This document shows, one piece after another, positions 10,803 to 22,819 of a stretch of 53,424 bases of DNA. Location of the stretch: assembly GCA_910592005.1 (NCBI GenBank), contig CAJVPP010000066.1:1-53424 (forward strand), given 5' to 3'. The position numbers and the translations under genes were made by a program. This stretch comes from Funneliformis mosseae. Lineage: Eukaryota > Glomeromycota > Glomeromycetes > Glomerales > Glomeraceae. The notes below the pieces were generated by a model. It worked only from the letters and a program-made list of their open reading frames with translations, searched no databases and was not told where the DNA came from. How positions within the stretch are numbered: position 1 is the first letter of the stretch; every line of letters begins with the position of its first letter.

Positions 10803-11332
10803 TTTTATCAGCGTAAATATTTCTGTCGATCTTCGTGAAAAATTCTAAATCGTCTAATTCGCAATTTTTTAATTCCCGATTACTTGACTTTTTAATGGAA
10901 TTTTAACTATTATCATGAAATTTGTTCCACGATATACTATCTGGAATTTAGAAATACTATTTTATGATTTGTATCGTCCCATAGAACAGTTGTTCCAAGA
11001 CAAGTTTTCCCATCAACAACATTCATAGATACAAGTTGTGCTGTTTTGTACTTGATAGATCTAGTTGCAAAGTCTTTCGAAACTTCTAAGAAAGTTCTAA
11101 CTTAATTATAGACATTAGTAAATACTTCAATGTATATACTCGGAAATTTTATCAAGAAATCCTTCACTAAAATATTTGACAACGTTCCTCCAGTAATGAG
11201 ATTTTGATCGTTTTTTTTGGTTCGAAATAGAATGTCCCTTGTATCTATTCCTTTACGATCATATAAATATTGATAAGTAATCTGAATTGGACTATTAATT
11301 TTTCGAGAAATTCTCAAATTTTTATATTCCAA
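10803..11332 (-). pseudogene. Unrecognised decayed coding sequence with in-frame stops
   Basis: Not recognised. On the minus strand one frame runs from 11332 through a TAA (11102-11104) to a TAG at 10937-10939. It gives protein-like sequence on both sides of the first stop (INSPIQITYQYLYDRKGI and LVSMNVVDGKTCLGTTVL). Coding-like sequence rich in charged residues continues to about 10803 (RELKNCELDDLEFFTKID). The composition resembles real protein and the frame is kept across the stops. This suggests a recently inactivated gene or an exon with nonsense changes. No catalytic motif could be identified. It lies in the spacer upstream of the kinase gene. Confidence 0.4.
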
Positions 11333-11339
11333 GAATTAA

Positions 11340-11636
11340 TTGAGATATCCGGTCATCAGAAGAAAATTAAGTAAATGCTGTCCAGCAAATGAGGCTAATT
11401 CAATGAATAGACGTGTTGGAGTTCATAAAGATAGAATACTAACTATATTTATATCAGTAGAAACAATACCCAAAGTTGAGAATGAATCATCATTACGTAA
11501 TCAACTTCAATTACGCGGCATATATTTCAGAATATATTATTTGATTTACTTCTCCAACCATGTTCTGAATTCCGTTCCAATTAGTTTTACATTTTTTATT
11601 CATTATAAGAATGTTTTATTTAACGAAATTAATTAA
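11340..11636 (+). other. Unrecognised 98-codon open frame
   Basis: Not recognised. The first half looks like genuine protein (NSMNRRVGVHKDRILTIF, VENESSLRNQLQLRG). The second half turns hydrophobic and AT-driven, as if the real exon ended at about 11520. It begins only a few bases from the opposing minus-strand remnant, so the two are divergent. It may be an exon fragment of a lost gene or chance. Confidence 0.3.
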
Positions 11637-11639
11637 CAT

Positions 11640-12800
11640 TTTATATCCAAGTATTCTTCTTTTTCGGCATCATCTATCCTCAAATTAATGTCTTGATTAT
11701 TTGATTTTCAAATTCATAGTGTATAAGCTCACTAATGTTTATTATAGGAAATTTTAAATGTTGTATGGCGACCGAAGATCGCCAACTCCGTCATTGACAC
11801 GCTGTCGCGTGTCAATGACATTATATATTCTAATCATTTCTGAGCCTTTTATTAAATTAAATTATCTTTTAATTTGCTTGCTAATCATAGTCTATTTATT
11901 ACAAATATTGCGAGAACAAATCCACTTATCAATATCAGTTAAATAAGGGATAGGATAGATAATTTCTTTTTGCTGCAATTTTTCTATTCACATATTGATT
12001 CTTTTCTCTATTTTGTCATTTCACGGTAATCACTACTAGTATTTCTCTAGATTCTTTGTTTGCTTTGTTGACTTTGACTTTAAAATCAAACTTTCATCAT
12101 GATTTTTTTTTGTGGCAACCTTGAAAATTCAAAAAAATGAAGGAGGAGAATAAAAAAATAAAACAAACTACAATCTATTAAATATACAAAAAATAGACTT
12201 AAAAAATAGACTATATATTACTTTCCTGGTGATGCGGTGTCAAATTGATGATAATGCAAACTTTGGATTCTATGTTTAATTCTTTCTTTATATTATGTAC
12301 AAGTCTGCCAACCAAACTCATCGCTTATAAAAAGCTAAGTAGAATTTTCTTTTAGCAAAGCTAGCTTCATCTTCATGATTAGAATATAGTGACATGATAA
12401 TATTCAGAACTCATATTTTATCAGACTAGCAGCAACAAACAGTTATCCTTTACAATGGCATCCGAAATTACATGTTGTCCAGAAGCTTTGATTTTACGCA
12501 CCTGTTTTGAGGTTTCGCTGAAATTTCTTAATTTCTTATTACTGTCACAGATCTCACCAAGATTAAGATACACTTTAGGTCTACGTAAATTTCTTGTTTG
12601 CGAGAGGGTAACTGAGTTTTACAAATCTAATTAATGTTTTGCAATTTTCGTAAATTTCCTTATCTAATTGTTTTGATGTGAAATAAGATCAGAAAAATGT
12701 TAATTAATAACGTATTTGTGCACGCCTATATAATTATTTGTTAACTATTTAACCATAAATAAAATAAATATATTTCCTGAGCAATATTCACTTGAGCAAC
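11640..12800. other. Intergenic DNA with short hairpins
   Basis: No coherent gene seen. The stretch contains the paired hairpins at 11766-11819 and a moderately GC-richer part at about 12440-12640 whose minus strand gives short protein-like pieces without a recognisable family. Confidence 0.35.
11766..11819. repeat. Two adjacent short hairpins
   Basis: TGGCGA...TCGCCA forms a small stem at about 11766-11783. Immediately after it, GTCATTGACACG (11790-11801) pairs with CGTGTCAATGAC (11808-11819) around a six-base loop. The stem of 12 perfect pairs is unusually GC-rich for this region. It is probably part of a small palindromic element; a role in transcription cannot be excluded. Confidence 0.7.
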
Positions 12801-12804
12801 AAAT

Positions 12805-14010
12805 TCATCCATAATAAATATTATGGTCGGAAAAAGTTATTCCCCAATAGGTTAGATCGATGTTCATATGATAATTATAAAATCTCAAAATTGGATCGGC
12901 CGGCCCATCCCCCCCTTTGCTGTGGCACCGCCTATATTTAGGCTTTCTTTCAAGGTTTCTGTAAACCAAGAATCTTGCTTGGTATCTCCACTCCAATGAT
13001 TAAGGTGGTTATTATCATCGTCTTGATTTTTAGTGTATAACAAAACAGAATGTAATACCCATCCATGTTTACCAAACCATTCATCCTTCGTTTCTCTTGC
13101 TTTTAGGATTAATGCGCATTTTATAATCCACAATTATCAAAGCTTCATCAGAATTAAGTTGTGCTAAATTAGAGGTAATTGCGTATTTAAATAAGTTTTT
13201 CGGGCATGTTAAGACATAAATGCAATCAATCGTCTTTGATATTCATCGAGGTTTCCATGCTTATCTAAAGAGATGCTCTTCAAAATTGACAAATTTTCAC
13301 ATTTAGTGCAAGTGTTAGAATATATTTCTTAACAACCACCAAAAGCATATCGAAGACTATGTGATAAATAAGTATTGTGAACTGCAAATCCATTTTGCGT
13401 CACATTCAATTGCTTTGGATAATCTTTTTTCTAAGGTAACGTCGTAAACTTTGAGCTTCAGTAATTAATTGTATAAAATAAAAAATAATTAGTATAATAG
13501 AAAACATCCTAACAATTACTTAGAATTAATATCAGTGTTTTACCCGAAGCACCAGATCCATGATGTTGATATTTATTAATTCATCAACATTTGCAAACAC
13601 TTGATATCCACATTCATCTGAACAGAGTCCGCCATCTTCTTTATATACAAAGTGTTTACCATTTGATCTCACATGAAAGACATCCTTTGCATTCCATTAG
13701 GATATCGTTCATGGAACTTTTCCCATAATGCTTGTTCGTGATCTTGCAAGTCAAGAACAGGTAATCCACTCTGCCAATTTGTAACAACTCATATTAACGT
13801 GCTCTTTTGTAGAAAAAATATTTCAAACTGCTGTAACTGTTCAGCAGAAAATTTTGTTCGTTTAAAAACCGGCTTATGCAATGGGGGTGCTCCGTAAACA
13901 TTTATTCGTGCATGTTTACGTGATTCTGAAATGATGACTACAAGACCATTCGCCAACATTATCCTTTATGTTAAAACCAAATGAATGTTAGATTACGTGC
14001 TGGTCGTAAT
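12805..14010 (-). pseudogene. Remnant of an uncharacterised multicopy AMF protein family
   Basis: Read on the minus strand, ordered blocks from different frames belong to one protein type remembered as repeated in Rhizophagus genomes. In order they are: KHARINVYGAPPLHKPVFKR (about 13920), LPVLDLQDHEQALWEKFHER (about 13765), RYPNGMQRMSFM, then one frame over GKHFVYKEDGGLCSDECGYQ (about 13660), CTKCENLSILKS (about 13310), LIAFMS followed by HARKTYLNTQ (about 13200), and ARETKDEWFGKHGWVLHSVL (about 13110-13050). A further block is HWSGDTKQDSWFTE (about 12990). At least three frameshifts and several stops break it. The 3' part near 12830 (FSDHNIYYG) may correspond to a later Asp-Asn motif. An RNase H-like, integrase-type fold is conceivable from the spaced acidic motifs, but this is a guess. 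It stands head-to-head with the DUF7869-like remnant. Confidence 0.6.
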
Positions 14011-14984
14011 GTCTCAAAACTTAATTCCAATATTATAAATAGTATCAAAGGAAAACTTTTCCAATAAATCCATTTCACTTTAAGTGTTAGAAACTATTAT
14101 AACGATTATCAAACATCTACTCGCTCTTTTCTCAAATTTTATAGCGAGATTTGTTTAGTAGCAGATGTATATGCTTAAATTTTTTACCTATAACAGCATA
14201 TGTAAAATTCACACAAATTAAGAATTTACATCAGATTCTGGGCTTTCCATGAGAAATCGTTAAACATTGCAATAAGTTGCTAAAAATAAATAGTTTTCAA
14301 CATTTAGGAAAGTCTTGAAACTCGTTTCGCTGCTGCAACAAGTATAGAATTGTATCTCAAAATTGAGTTCCAACTGTCTATGAAGATATCTCATAATATA
14401 TAAGCAGTTTAAGGGATGAGAAAAACTCAAAAGTTCAGACGCATCTTTGCTTTGAAAATATATTACGAATGTTAATGTTAAACCGATTTATAGGATGATT
14501 TTAAATCCTACAAAAGTCAAATATTTTTACAAACTCTTGTTTATCTTTCAAAAATTTCTCACTGGATTGAACGACTCAAACAATTAGAAAAGGTTGTAGA
14601 ACTTTTCAAAATACCTCATAATTTCTTAAAAAAGATTGATCAACATACTACTAAAATTTGAACAATGGGATCAGAGATTGGGTCAAAAGGATATGTTTCT
14701 TCGCTCAACAAATTTATAATTCTTTTTATGGATTAAATAAAATGGAAACCATCGCCGATTTTTGGAAGAGTTATTATGGATTTACAAAACATTTACAACG
14801 CAGAAAAATTAAATATGATGTAACCAATGAGTTTTAACATTTACACACGAACAAAACGGCGAGAAATGTTTAATCTTATTAAAATATCATGGTGTAAAAT
14901 CTTAATGAAATTTGCGTGGACGAGCTCTTTTAATCGCAAAACTAAAACTATAGTTACAATTTTAATAGTGATAAAGAAGCGGAA
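14011..14984. other. Space between two divergent remnants
   Basis: Separates the minus-strand remnant (12.8-14.0 kb) from the plus-strand DUF7869-like one. Plus-strand pieces such as WIERLKQLEKVVELFKIPHN (about 14570-14630), followed by FLKKIDQHTTKI and a stop, look coding and may be the broken 5' part of the right-hand gene. No promoter motif is evident. Confidence 0.3.
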
Positions 14985-16125
14985 ATGTTAAATATAATAG
15001 TAGGAAATGCGAAATTTTTAGAAATTATTGTTGCCTTTTTCATTGAAAAAATCGTTAAATTTTTTTTACAAATGCTAGTAAATAGCATGGAGTATGGCAT
15101 CAATTTTAATAACGAAAGTGCTAATGAAACTATATTAGCTTCTTTAGAAGAACTGAACAATACTTTTTTTATTGAAAATTAAGTTCGGAAAGTGAAAAAG
15201 ATATATAGACAACCATGCATCTGATTCTGATAGTGATATCGAGAGTCTTGAAAAAGATTTTGATAAATTAAATCTAAATAAATTTGAATTTGTGAAAAAT
15301 CCTGACAATTATATTGAAGACAAAGTTTATGATAATTTGAAATCAAAAGTTAAAGAATTTTTTAGAAAAGGAAAATGTTCCTGTCGTTCTAAAAATATTT
15401 GTTTTGAGCTAATTGGTTACAAGCGGTTTCTTAAACATTGAGTTGAATTTTGAAAGTTTGGATAAAAAAAATGCGGGATATGGTTATTAAAGAACAACTC
15501 ATGGCCTTTCAAAAAGATGAAAATACAAGAAAGTTATTAGTAATGATAGAAATTCTTACGCTTCAATAATAATATTTCAATATGTCGTACTACTTATCAG
15601 GCTCTTGTTGGAGTTAGTCATTAGTATTTAGATACCATGATACAACATTTACGAGAATGTGGTCTTGAAGAACGTATACATGACAATACTGACAAAACTT
15701 TAAAAAATATGAACCGTATGGAAGTAAATTTAGATTAGCACATGATATATTTGAATTTTAAAAAACTATTCTAATATACATGGTATGCCTTCACCTAGAC
15801 GGCATTGCAATGAAGATCCCACACCAGTTGTATTTCTTCCAAATAGTTTTTAGTTATTCTTCAGTATATCATAACTATGTGCAAGCTTACAAGGAAAAAC
15901 ATGGCATAGAACTCGTGTTATAGCTAGATCAACTTTTATTAATATTTGGAAAGTCCTAATACCATCACTTAAATTTATGTCATTAAAGTCTGATTTATGC
16001 GAAACTTGTAAAATAATGAAAATGAGTATTCAGTATACCACATGATATGAAAAGAAATTGAAGGTTATAGAAAATTATTTGGCTTATTTAAATCGTACAC
16101 AGCAAGAACGCGAATATTATTGATA

Positions 16126-16270
16126 GTAACTTCACGGGTTATCAGAGATTACTACACAGTTCACGGTAAGCAATGCATTGATTGGATATTTTGCCACGAA
16201 GTAGCAAAATCCACCAATCAATGCATTGCTATAGTAACTGTGGAGTTATCGCGATTACCCGTGAAGTTAC
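16126..16270. repeat. Foldback element within the DUF7869-like gene
   Basis: The left arm starts GTAACTTCACGGGTT (16126) and ends ATTTTGC (16194). The right arm runs from GCAAAATCC (16204) to ACCCGTGAAGTTAC (16270). The inner stem GCAATGCATTGATTGG pairs perfectly; the middle of each arm has mismatches and small bulges. The loop CACGAAGTA preserves the GCCACGAA centre seen at 5167-5316. It lies at the left border of an insertion that splits the coding sequence. Confidence 0.85.
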
Positions 16271-16893
16271 GATATAATTATTCGGCCCACTGATTATTAT
16301 AAAATAATATTTAAAAATTATTCTTTTTTCTTTCTCGTTTTATATCATTTAATCTCAATATAACTTCATTTTTTATTATGTCAAATTCTAAATAAAAACC
16401 TTTTAAAACTTTTTTTTTGTAATAAAAAATTATTTTATTATTTAGCCAATTTTAAATATAATGATCCTAGAGATAGTGATATATAAGCAATTATTAATTG
16501 TATTTAAATTGATAAATCAAATAAGAATTGGGTTATACAGTTAGAATGATATCGTGAAAATGAAATTGATCTTCAATACATATGATCAAGGTTCTTTATT
16601 TATTTATTTTATCGTTACATATTTACTAACATTCATATATTTAGAATTGCAAAACTTTTCTCCACAAAAGAATTTAATTGTGAGTCAATTAATGACAACT
16701 GATCTCTCACTTCCAATGTATTTTTAAAGAAAATATATTTAATAATTGTTCTTTTATATTTAATATTAATAGTAAATAGAATTTAATTAAATATATATAA
16801 TAATTAATAAATAATTAACATATTAAACTTTTTTTAATGTATTTTAATATAAGTAACAACTTATATTGTAATATCATGGTCGAAGTATAATAA

Positions 16894-16927
16894 ACTCTGT
16901 CCGTGAAAAATTACTCCACGGACAAAG
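16894..16927. repeat. Short hairpin near the right border of the insertion
   Basis: ACTCTGTCCGTG (16894-16905) pairs with CACGGACAAAGT (16916-16927), with one mismatch and a ten-base loop. It is flanked by AGTATAATAA on both sides. It sits about 35 bp before coding sequence of the DUF7869-like gene resumes, mirroring the larger foldback at the left border. Confidence 0.65.
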
Positions 16928-19900
16928 TATAATAATCATATATGGCCATGTAATTATAATACTAACATTATGAATGAGTTGATGATAATAAGCGTAATCC
17001 AAATGCAGTTGAATCTCAAGTATCATTTAAAACATTTGAAGGTAGTACTCATATTGCATATTATAGGGCTCAAAATGTACTAATTCCTTATTCACCATAA
17101 CAAATAGGAACTTTATTTTTTAAAAGTCCTCGAAAAGTGAATTTATTTAGTGTTTGCAATACTGATAACTTTCTTTATACACAACAGATTAATTATATAA
17201 TTGATGAGGCTAAAATACTTGATGATAATAAACAAGGAAAAAGTGCAAACTGCACACCAAGCTTAGTTTAGCATGCAATTTAAAAATATAATTATGAAGA
17301 AAAAATTGGTCATTATATGCGATAATTATATGGGTCAAAATAAAAATATTTATTTGTGACTAATTAATCATGAGATTTATAATGAAATTGAGTTAAACTT
17401 CAAGATATCTGATCATATTAAGTTTATTTATGATGATTGCTTTGGTCTAATTAAAATTTTTTATCAGAAAAATAAAGTAAATACTGTGGATGATGTGGTT
17501 TCAATCATTAATCATTCTACTATAATTAATTTTAACATTGCTTAGCATTATTTTAATAGAAAAGTTTTTCAATATTATGATTTACAACTTACTTTTAAAG
17601 GTTTAAAAAATTATTTAATATTCAAAGATATCATCATTATTATTTTACTTCACAATACCACAGAGTTATCTTTTATAAATATAAACTCAATGATGATTAC
17701 AAAAATATTAAAGTTTAAACTTTTTCTTATAATGCTAATATCTTACCTTTTAAAATTAGTATTAGGCTACTTTTTTTAAAAAGACAAGAAGAATTAAATA
17801 AAGAAATTGCTATATTAATTTATCCTTTCATGATATTACTTATCCTAAACATAATACTAATAGATCTGAAACAAGTTAATAATTTTTTTACATGTATGAA
17901 TATAAATCCTAAAATTCAAAACATTTAATATAAAATTTTACAAAATAAATAACATATTATTTTATTATAATTAGTTTTAAAACTTAGAATTCTGCTAATT
18001 TAGAAAAATAATGCTTATAAAATAAAGAATTTGTGAATTTTTACACAAACTTCATTAGATCATATATTGAATTTCATATTATAAATAAATATAAATACAC
18101 TAAAGAAAAGCTAATATTCTTAAAAAGTTACTTATAAAATTTTATATTAGATTATAAGAATCATTTTTGAGAAATCCGTCATGATTATGTAAAACTCACA
18201 TGATAATGTTTAATTGTGATTTTTTCAAAACTGTGAAAATATCTCATCTCTCATTTTACTGTAATACTATCCATATATAACTATTATATCTGATAATGAT
18301 AGATATTATTATAATAAAGAGTTAATGATAATCTTATTTTATAGAAAAAAATGTTACAATATTTATGTTAATAGATAAGATTTTAAAAGCTAGTAAAACT
18401 AAGACAATAATAAATTCACATCATATTTAAGTAAGATTTTTTTATTTTTTGTATTATAATGTATTTATCAAAATTATCTACTAGATTAAACATGCTATCA
18501 AATAGTCATGAGATTGCTTCTGATGTAGATATTGAAATGACAATTTAGTATATATATAATACATCTTTAACTAATTTAAGAACATAATAAATATAGCATA
18601 ATATATCATATTTATAATATTATATATTCAATAATAAAACCAAAACTTATTATAATTTAAACAAAAAAACAAAAACAAAAAAAATGAGAATAATTGTAAA
18701 AATTCAAAATTGAAATAAATTTATTTGAGTGTATAATAAGAGGATTCTGATTATATTTACACATGATTTCTATCAAATTTTAGAAAAAAAATAAGTTTTT
18801 TCTAGTAAAATCCAAAAATTGTTAAAGATCAAATAATTGCAAAACTAAACCCTATTATTTCAATATATTTAAATTCACAAAAACTATAAACTATACTAAA
18901 GATCAATTGTCAATGTATTTTAATATTAATATTCAAGTAATATACTTATAATTAGATGATTTAATTGATTGATTTTATTTCTATTCTTATATTAATTACA
19001 AATATTATTAATAAAAATACAGAAAATCAAACTAATATATTAATACTACTACTTAGTTTATTTAATATGAAATATAATATATCATTTTTAAACATTAAAT
19101 AATAAGATACAAATCAATAAACTTACTTAAAATTAAGCAAATCATATTATTCCTTTCAGTTTGTTAAATCTGTCTTTAAATTATTGATTCCTTAAGATAT
19201 ATGAATAATAATTATTTAATATAAAGTTATTTTATTAAAGAAATGAATTAATCAAAGATTCTTAATTAAGTTATTATAAAACTAACAATTTCTAAACTGC
19301 TAATATTTATAAATATTTCATCAAGTTATTTAAGTTATAATGTAAACTGATTAAATTCTACTTTTCTGCTAGATTTTAATTATTTTATTGTTCATATTTC
19401 TGATTTTCTATAATTTCTATTTTCTATCAAATTTTAATTATTTTTATGTCTATATTTCTGTTTCTATTTCTATTTTCCTTTCTATTTTTTGTTTTTATTT
19501 TCTGATTACTTTTATATTCCATTTTTTTGTATTCTAAATATGACTAATTTTAAGTATTTAGCTAATTACATCATTATTTACTTAACTAATTATATTATTA
19601 TGATTATATAATTTAGTATTTTACTTATTCTAATTATATTCATTTAAGAAATATCTATATTTTATTTTACTATATTATATTATTTTACTTTATCTTAACT
19701 AATATATTATTTTATAAAATATTATTTTACTATCTAATAAATTACTATTCAATTTTTAATAAATTACTATATGATAATTAATCTTATAATATTATCTAGA
19801 ATTTATGATTTGCAAATTTCATCTTCTATTTAACCAATTCAATTAAACTTTAAAATTTCATTTATAATAAATAAAAATATAAAATAAAATTTTAATTAAG

Positions 19901-20379
19901 TTAATTTTTCTAATTTAATTTTCTTTGCAGTTAATTTTTATTAATTTTTATTTTAATTTGTATTTATTTTAATAATTGATTTTTTTAATTTTTAAATTTA
20001 ATTTTTTTTTAGTTCTAGATTACATTTTTTTAATTTTATTAATAAATTTTTTAAATAGCAAATTAAAAAAATATATATATAAAATTCATGAATATTAATT
20101 AAAAATTATTTAAATTTAAATTATTTTTAGTAATTTTTTTAAATTGTTAATTAATCTTATTTAATGTTTTTTTATTAATTATATTATATTTATTAATTTT
20201 TAATAATTTATTTATTTTTTATATTTTAAATTTTAAATTTATTTTTTAATTTAATTTTTTATTTAGTTTTTAATGAGTTTTATTAAAATTAATCAAAATT
20301 TAACAATAATACTAATAACATTTTATATACTTTTACTTCTATTTAAATTTAAATAAAATGATTAAAAGTCATTAAATGA

Positions 20380-20640
20380 TATAAAAAGTAAATTCATGTA
20401 TTATTAGCCTGTTGAACTTTATGAATATCAAATTTACCTTAATAAAAATTTAAAATTTGAGTATTTTTGAACCTTCTGAATAATTTTATTTAAATTACTA
20501 AAGTATCAAAATAATACAAAATGTTAAAAAAGTAAATTTGTATATCATTAATATTATAAACTCTATGAATATCAAATCTACCTTAATTAAAATTAAAATT
20601 TGAGTATTTTTAAACTTACTAAATAACTTTACTTAAGATA
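20380..20640. repeat. Two-copy tandem duplication, about 144-bp period
   Basis: A segment containing AAAAAGTAAATT, GAATATCAAATTTACCTTAA and AAATTTGAGTATTTTT (from about 20380) is repeated about 144 bp later with scattered changes. The copies look roughly 80 percent alike by eye. It is the remains of a tandem duplication in otherwise featureless DNA. Confidence 0.6.
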
Positions 20641-21117
20641 TCTTTATATATTTTATTTGATCAAAGTTTTTATATTTTATCTGAATAAAAAAAAGTAAGA
20701 GAATTTTTTTACAAAAAATACTCAAAATTTTTTTATATAATCTGAAATATACAAAATTGTTAATAATTAAGCAAGTATATTATATATGAATTTTTTTTAA
20801 TATTTGTATTTTTTTTAAAAAAATATAAAGAAAAATAAAAAAAGATCAGATCGATTATAATATTCACAAATAAATATATATTTTGTAATACAAAAAAATA
20901 AATTGATAAACTGAATATTAATACTGTATATAATATAAAAAAATGTGATGTAAATAATAATTTTTATGCTAAAAAATATTTTTTAACAAAATAAAATAGA
21001 TCAATAAAGATTAACAAAATCAATAAAAATATATTTATTTAAAATATGATTGTTAAATTTAATGTAATACAAAAGTACCATAGGAAAACTTAAATCACAA
21101 ATTTATTCTAATGATAA

Positions 21118-21268
21118 CAAAGTAGTATATAAAAATAGTTCTCATAATTATTTTCAAATTTCAATTGAGTTGCAACTTAATTACATCATAAGAAAATTTA
21201 ATTGCATTATAAGTTGCAACTCAATTGCATTAATTTTTTAATTACGGTGACTATCTTTAGTAGTATAG
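21118..21268. repeat. Imperfect inverted repeat with perfect 18-bp core arms
   Basis: CAATTGAGTTGCAACTTA (21162-21179) pairs perfectly with TAAGTTGCAACTCAATTG (21210-21227). Outside these arms the pairing continues imperfectly: AAAAATAGTTCTCATAATTA on the left against TAATTACGGTGACTATCTTT on the right. This gives arms of about 60 bp. It is probably a small MITE. Confidence 0.7.
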
Positions 21269-22309
21269 CTAAGCTATAGCTTATAAAATAGCTATATAAA
21301 CTTCAAATTTAATGTTTACTAAATGTAATACCAAAATTAGTTAAAATATATAGAGATTGCTGTAGATCTGTAAAATCAAAGAACAAATTAAATGAAAAAT
21401 GATAAATGCATAAATGATCATCAAAAATCCATATTATCAAAAATATAACTTTACTAAATAAGTTTGTTATAAAATATCTAATTACTAAAAAAATTATAAA
21501 ATATGTTATATATAGGAATCTATAGTAGTAGTCCTAATAAATAAATAAAACAAAATAATAGATTTAAGATGTAAAAAATAAAATTTAGATATATAAATAT
21601 AAATTATTATAAACAAAATTTTTATATTTCTACTTTTATTTATTTAATTAAAAGGTTTTATTCTTAATTAGACTCTATAACAAAATTAAAAATTAGAAAA
21701 TCTATAAATAAACTTTTGTATATATTAAATATCTTATTAAAATAACAGAATATACTTTGTAAAAAAGTTTCTAAAAACCTTTTAAAAATGAATAATTATT
21801 TATTTTTTAATGTAAATAATATAATAAAATAAAATAAGTATAATTTTAATTATATTTAAAATGAAAATCTAACATATATATATAATAAAATCATTTTCTT
21901 ACATATAAATATATAATATTTTTTACAAATTCTTTTTTATGTACTACTTAATACTTTATACAGTTTATGCTATATAAAAGTTAATATCAGATGATTTTAT
22001 TTTATATAGTGAAAACTATAACCATTTTCAAAAAGAAAGAAATAGGTATAAATTTGGTTAGCTTCATATAAAAACTATGAAAATTATTTTTATTTTATTG
22101 AGATATTGATATTAATATTAATATTCATATCAATATCAATTTCTATTTTAATTTTAATATTAATATTAATAGAAATAATAATTGTTAATATAAGATTTTA
22201 AAAAAAAATTAGGATAAAAAATCACATAAATAATAAAAAAAGTTTTTTTTGTAATTTTTATTATATAATTTTTTATATTTAAATTTGTAGAAATTGACAG
22301 ACTAGATAA

Positions 22310-22755
22310 AACTGACAGATTAAATAAATTTATTAAAACTAGCAAATTTGTCAATTATGATACAGTTAATATTATTATTATTTTTATTATTATTATTATT
22401 AATTTTTTTTTAATTTACAGAATTTATTATATTTGTTAGCATTATCAATAGTATCATAATTATAATTATTGCTATAAATTTTCTTTAATTATAATTTTTT
22501 TATATAAAAGGTATGAAAATACTTTAAAAAAAGAAGAAATCCAAATATTGTATTTAATATATATTTAATAATAATCATAAACAATAATAACATTTTGTAA
22601 ATTTTAAACTTATAATTTTATTTTTATTAATCCAATAAGTTTTTCAATTAAATATTATGTTAAATTAATTGAATTTAAGTTATAGCTATTATCTTTTAAA
22701 CTTTAAATTATAGTTAATTTATTTGACAGAAGAATAATATTAATAATATAAAAAA
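22310..22755. repeat. Direct repeat copy A (pair with 30285-30730)
   Basis: About 440 bp of unique-looking sequence recurs in the same orientation about 8 kb downstream. Shared landmarks include ATAGTATCATAA, TATAAAAGGTATGAAAATAC (TATAAAGTGTATGAAAATAC in copy B), ATATTGTATTTAATATA, TAATTGAATTTAAGTTA and AAATTATAGTTAA. The start contains an ATT-rich microsatellite (22376-22410). The copies are roughly 75-80 percent alike by eye. It may be the 5' part of one element family or a pair of decayed long terminal repeats. Confidence 0.7.
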
Positions 22756-22819
22756 ATAAAATAAAATAAAAAATAATGATTACAATTACTAATAATTAAA
22801 ATAATAATAAAATCAAAAA

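Larger units (their letters stand above)
14985..17880 (+). pseudogene. DUF7869-like transposon-associated gene, interrupted
   Basis: The N-terminal part has acidic low-complexity segments (SDSDIESLEKDFDKLNLNKF, about 15220). KVKEFFRKGKCSCRSKNICF follows (about 15350-15410), then KKMRDMVIKEQLMAFQKDEN. FSYSSVYHNYVQAYKEKHG lies at about 15850-15905 and AQQEREYY-type sequence at about 16100. The reading then stops at an insertion (about 16121-16963) and resumes with NPNAVESQVSFKTFEGSTHI (about 16995). After that come QIGTLFFKSPRKVNLFSV and YIIDEAKILDD, then ICDNYMGQNKN (about 17315). The last block is ISDHIKFIYDDCFGLIKI (about 17410), ending with KVNTVDDVVSIINHS. This order matches proteins with the DUF7869 domain that are repeated in AMF genomes. 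Their function is unknown and they usually travel with mobile elements. Several stops and frameshifts make it non-functional. The second half is more AT-rich than the first. Confidence 0.65.
17890..22300. other. Extreme AT-rich desert
   Basis: Very AT-rich DNA with almost no CpG and no supported gene. A short plus-strand frame at 18459-18545 (begins MYLSKLSTRLNMLSNSHEIA) looks protein-like but is only 28 codons. A pyrimidine-rich tract lies at about 19370-19520. Two repeats inside are listed separately. Confidence 0.55.

Noticed and set aside
12805..12996. Minus-strand 63-codon frame as a separate small gene
   Set aside because: It overlaps the 3' end of the unknown-family remnant in another frame and is better explained as its frameshifted continuation.
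14954..15160. Minus-strand 68-codon open frame as a gene
   Set aside because: It mirrors the plus-strand acidic segment of the DUF7869-like remnant.
22166..22354. Minus-strand 62-codon open frame as a gene
   Set aside because: It is Ile/Asn/Phe-rich sequence from AT-only DNA beside a simple repeat, with no supporting motif.
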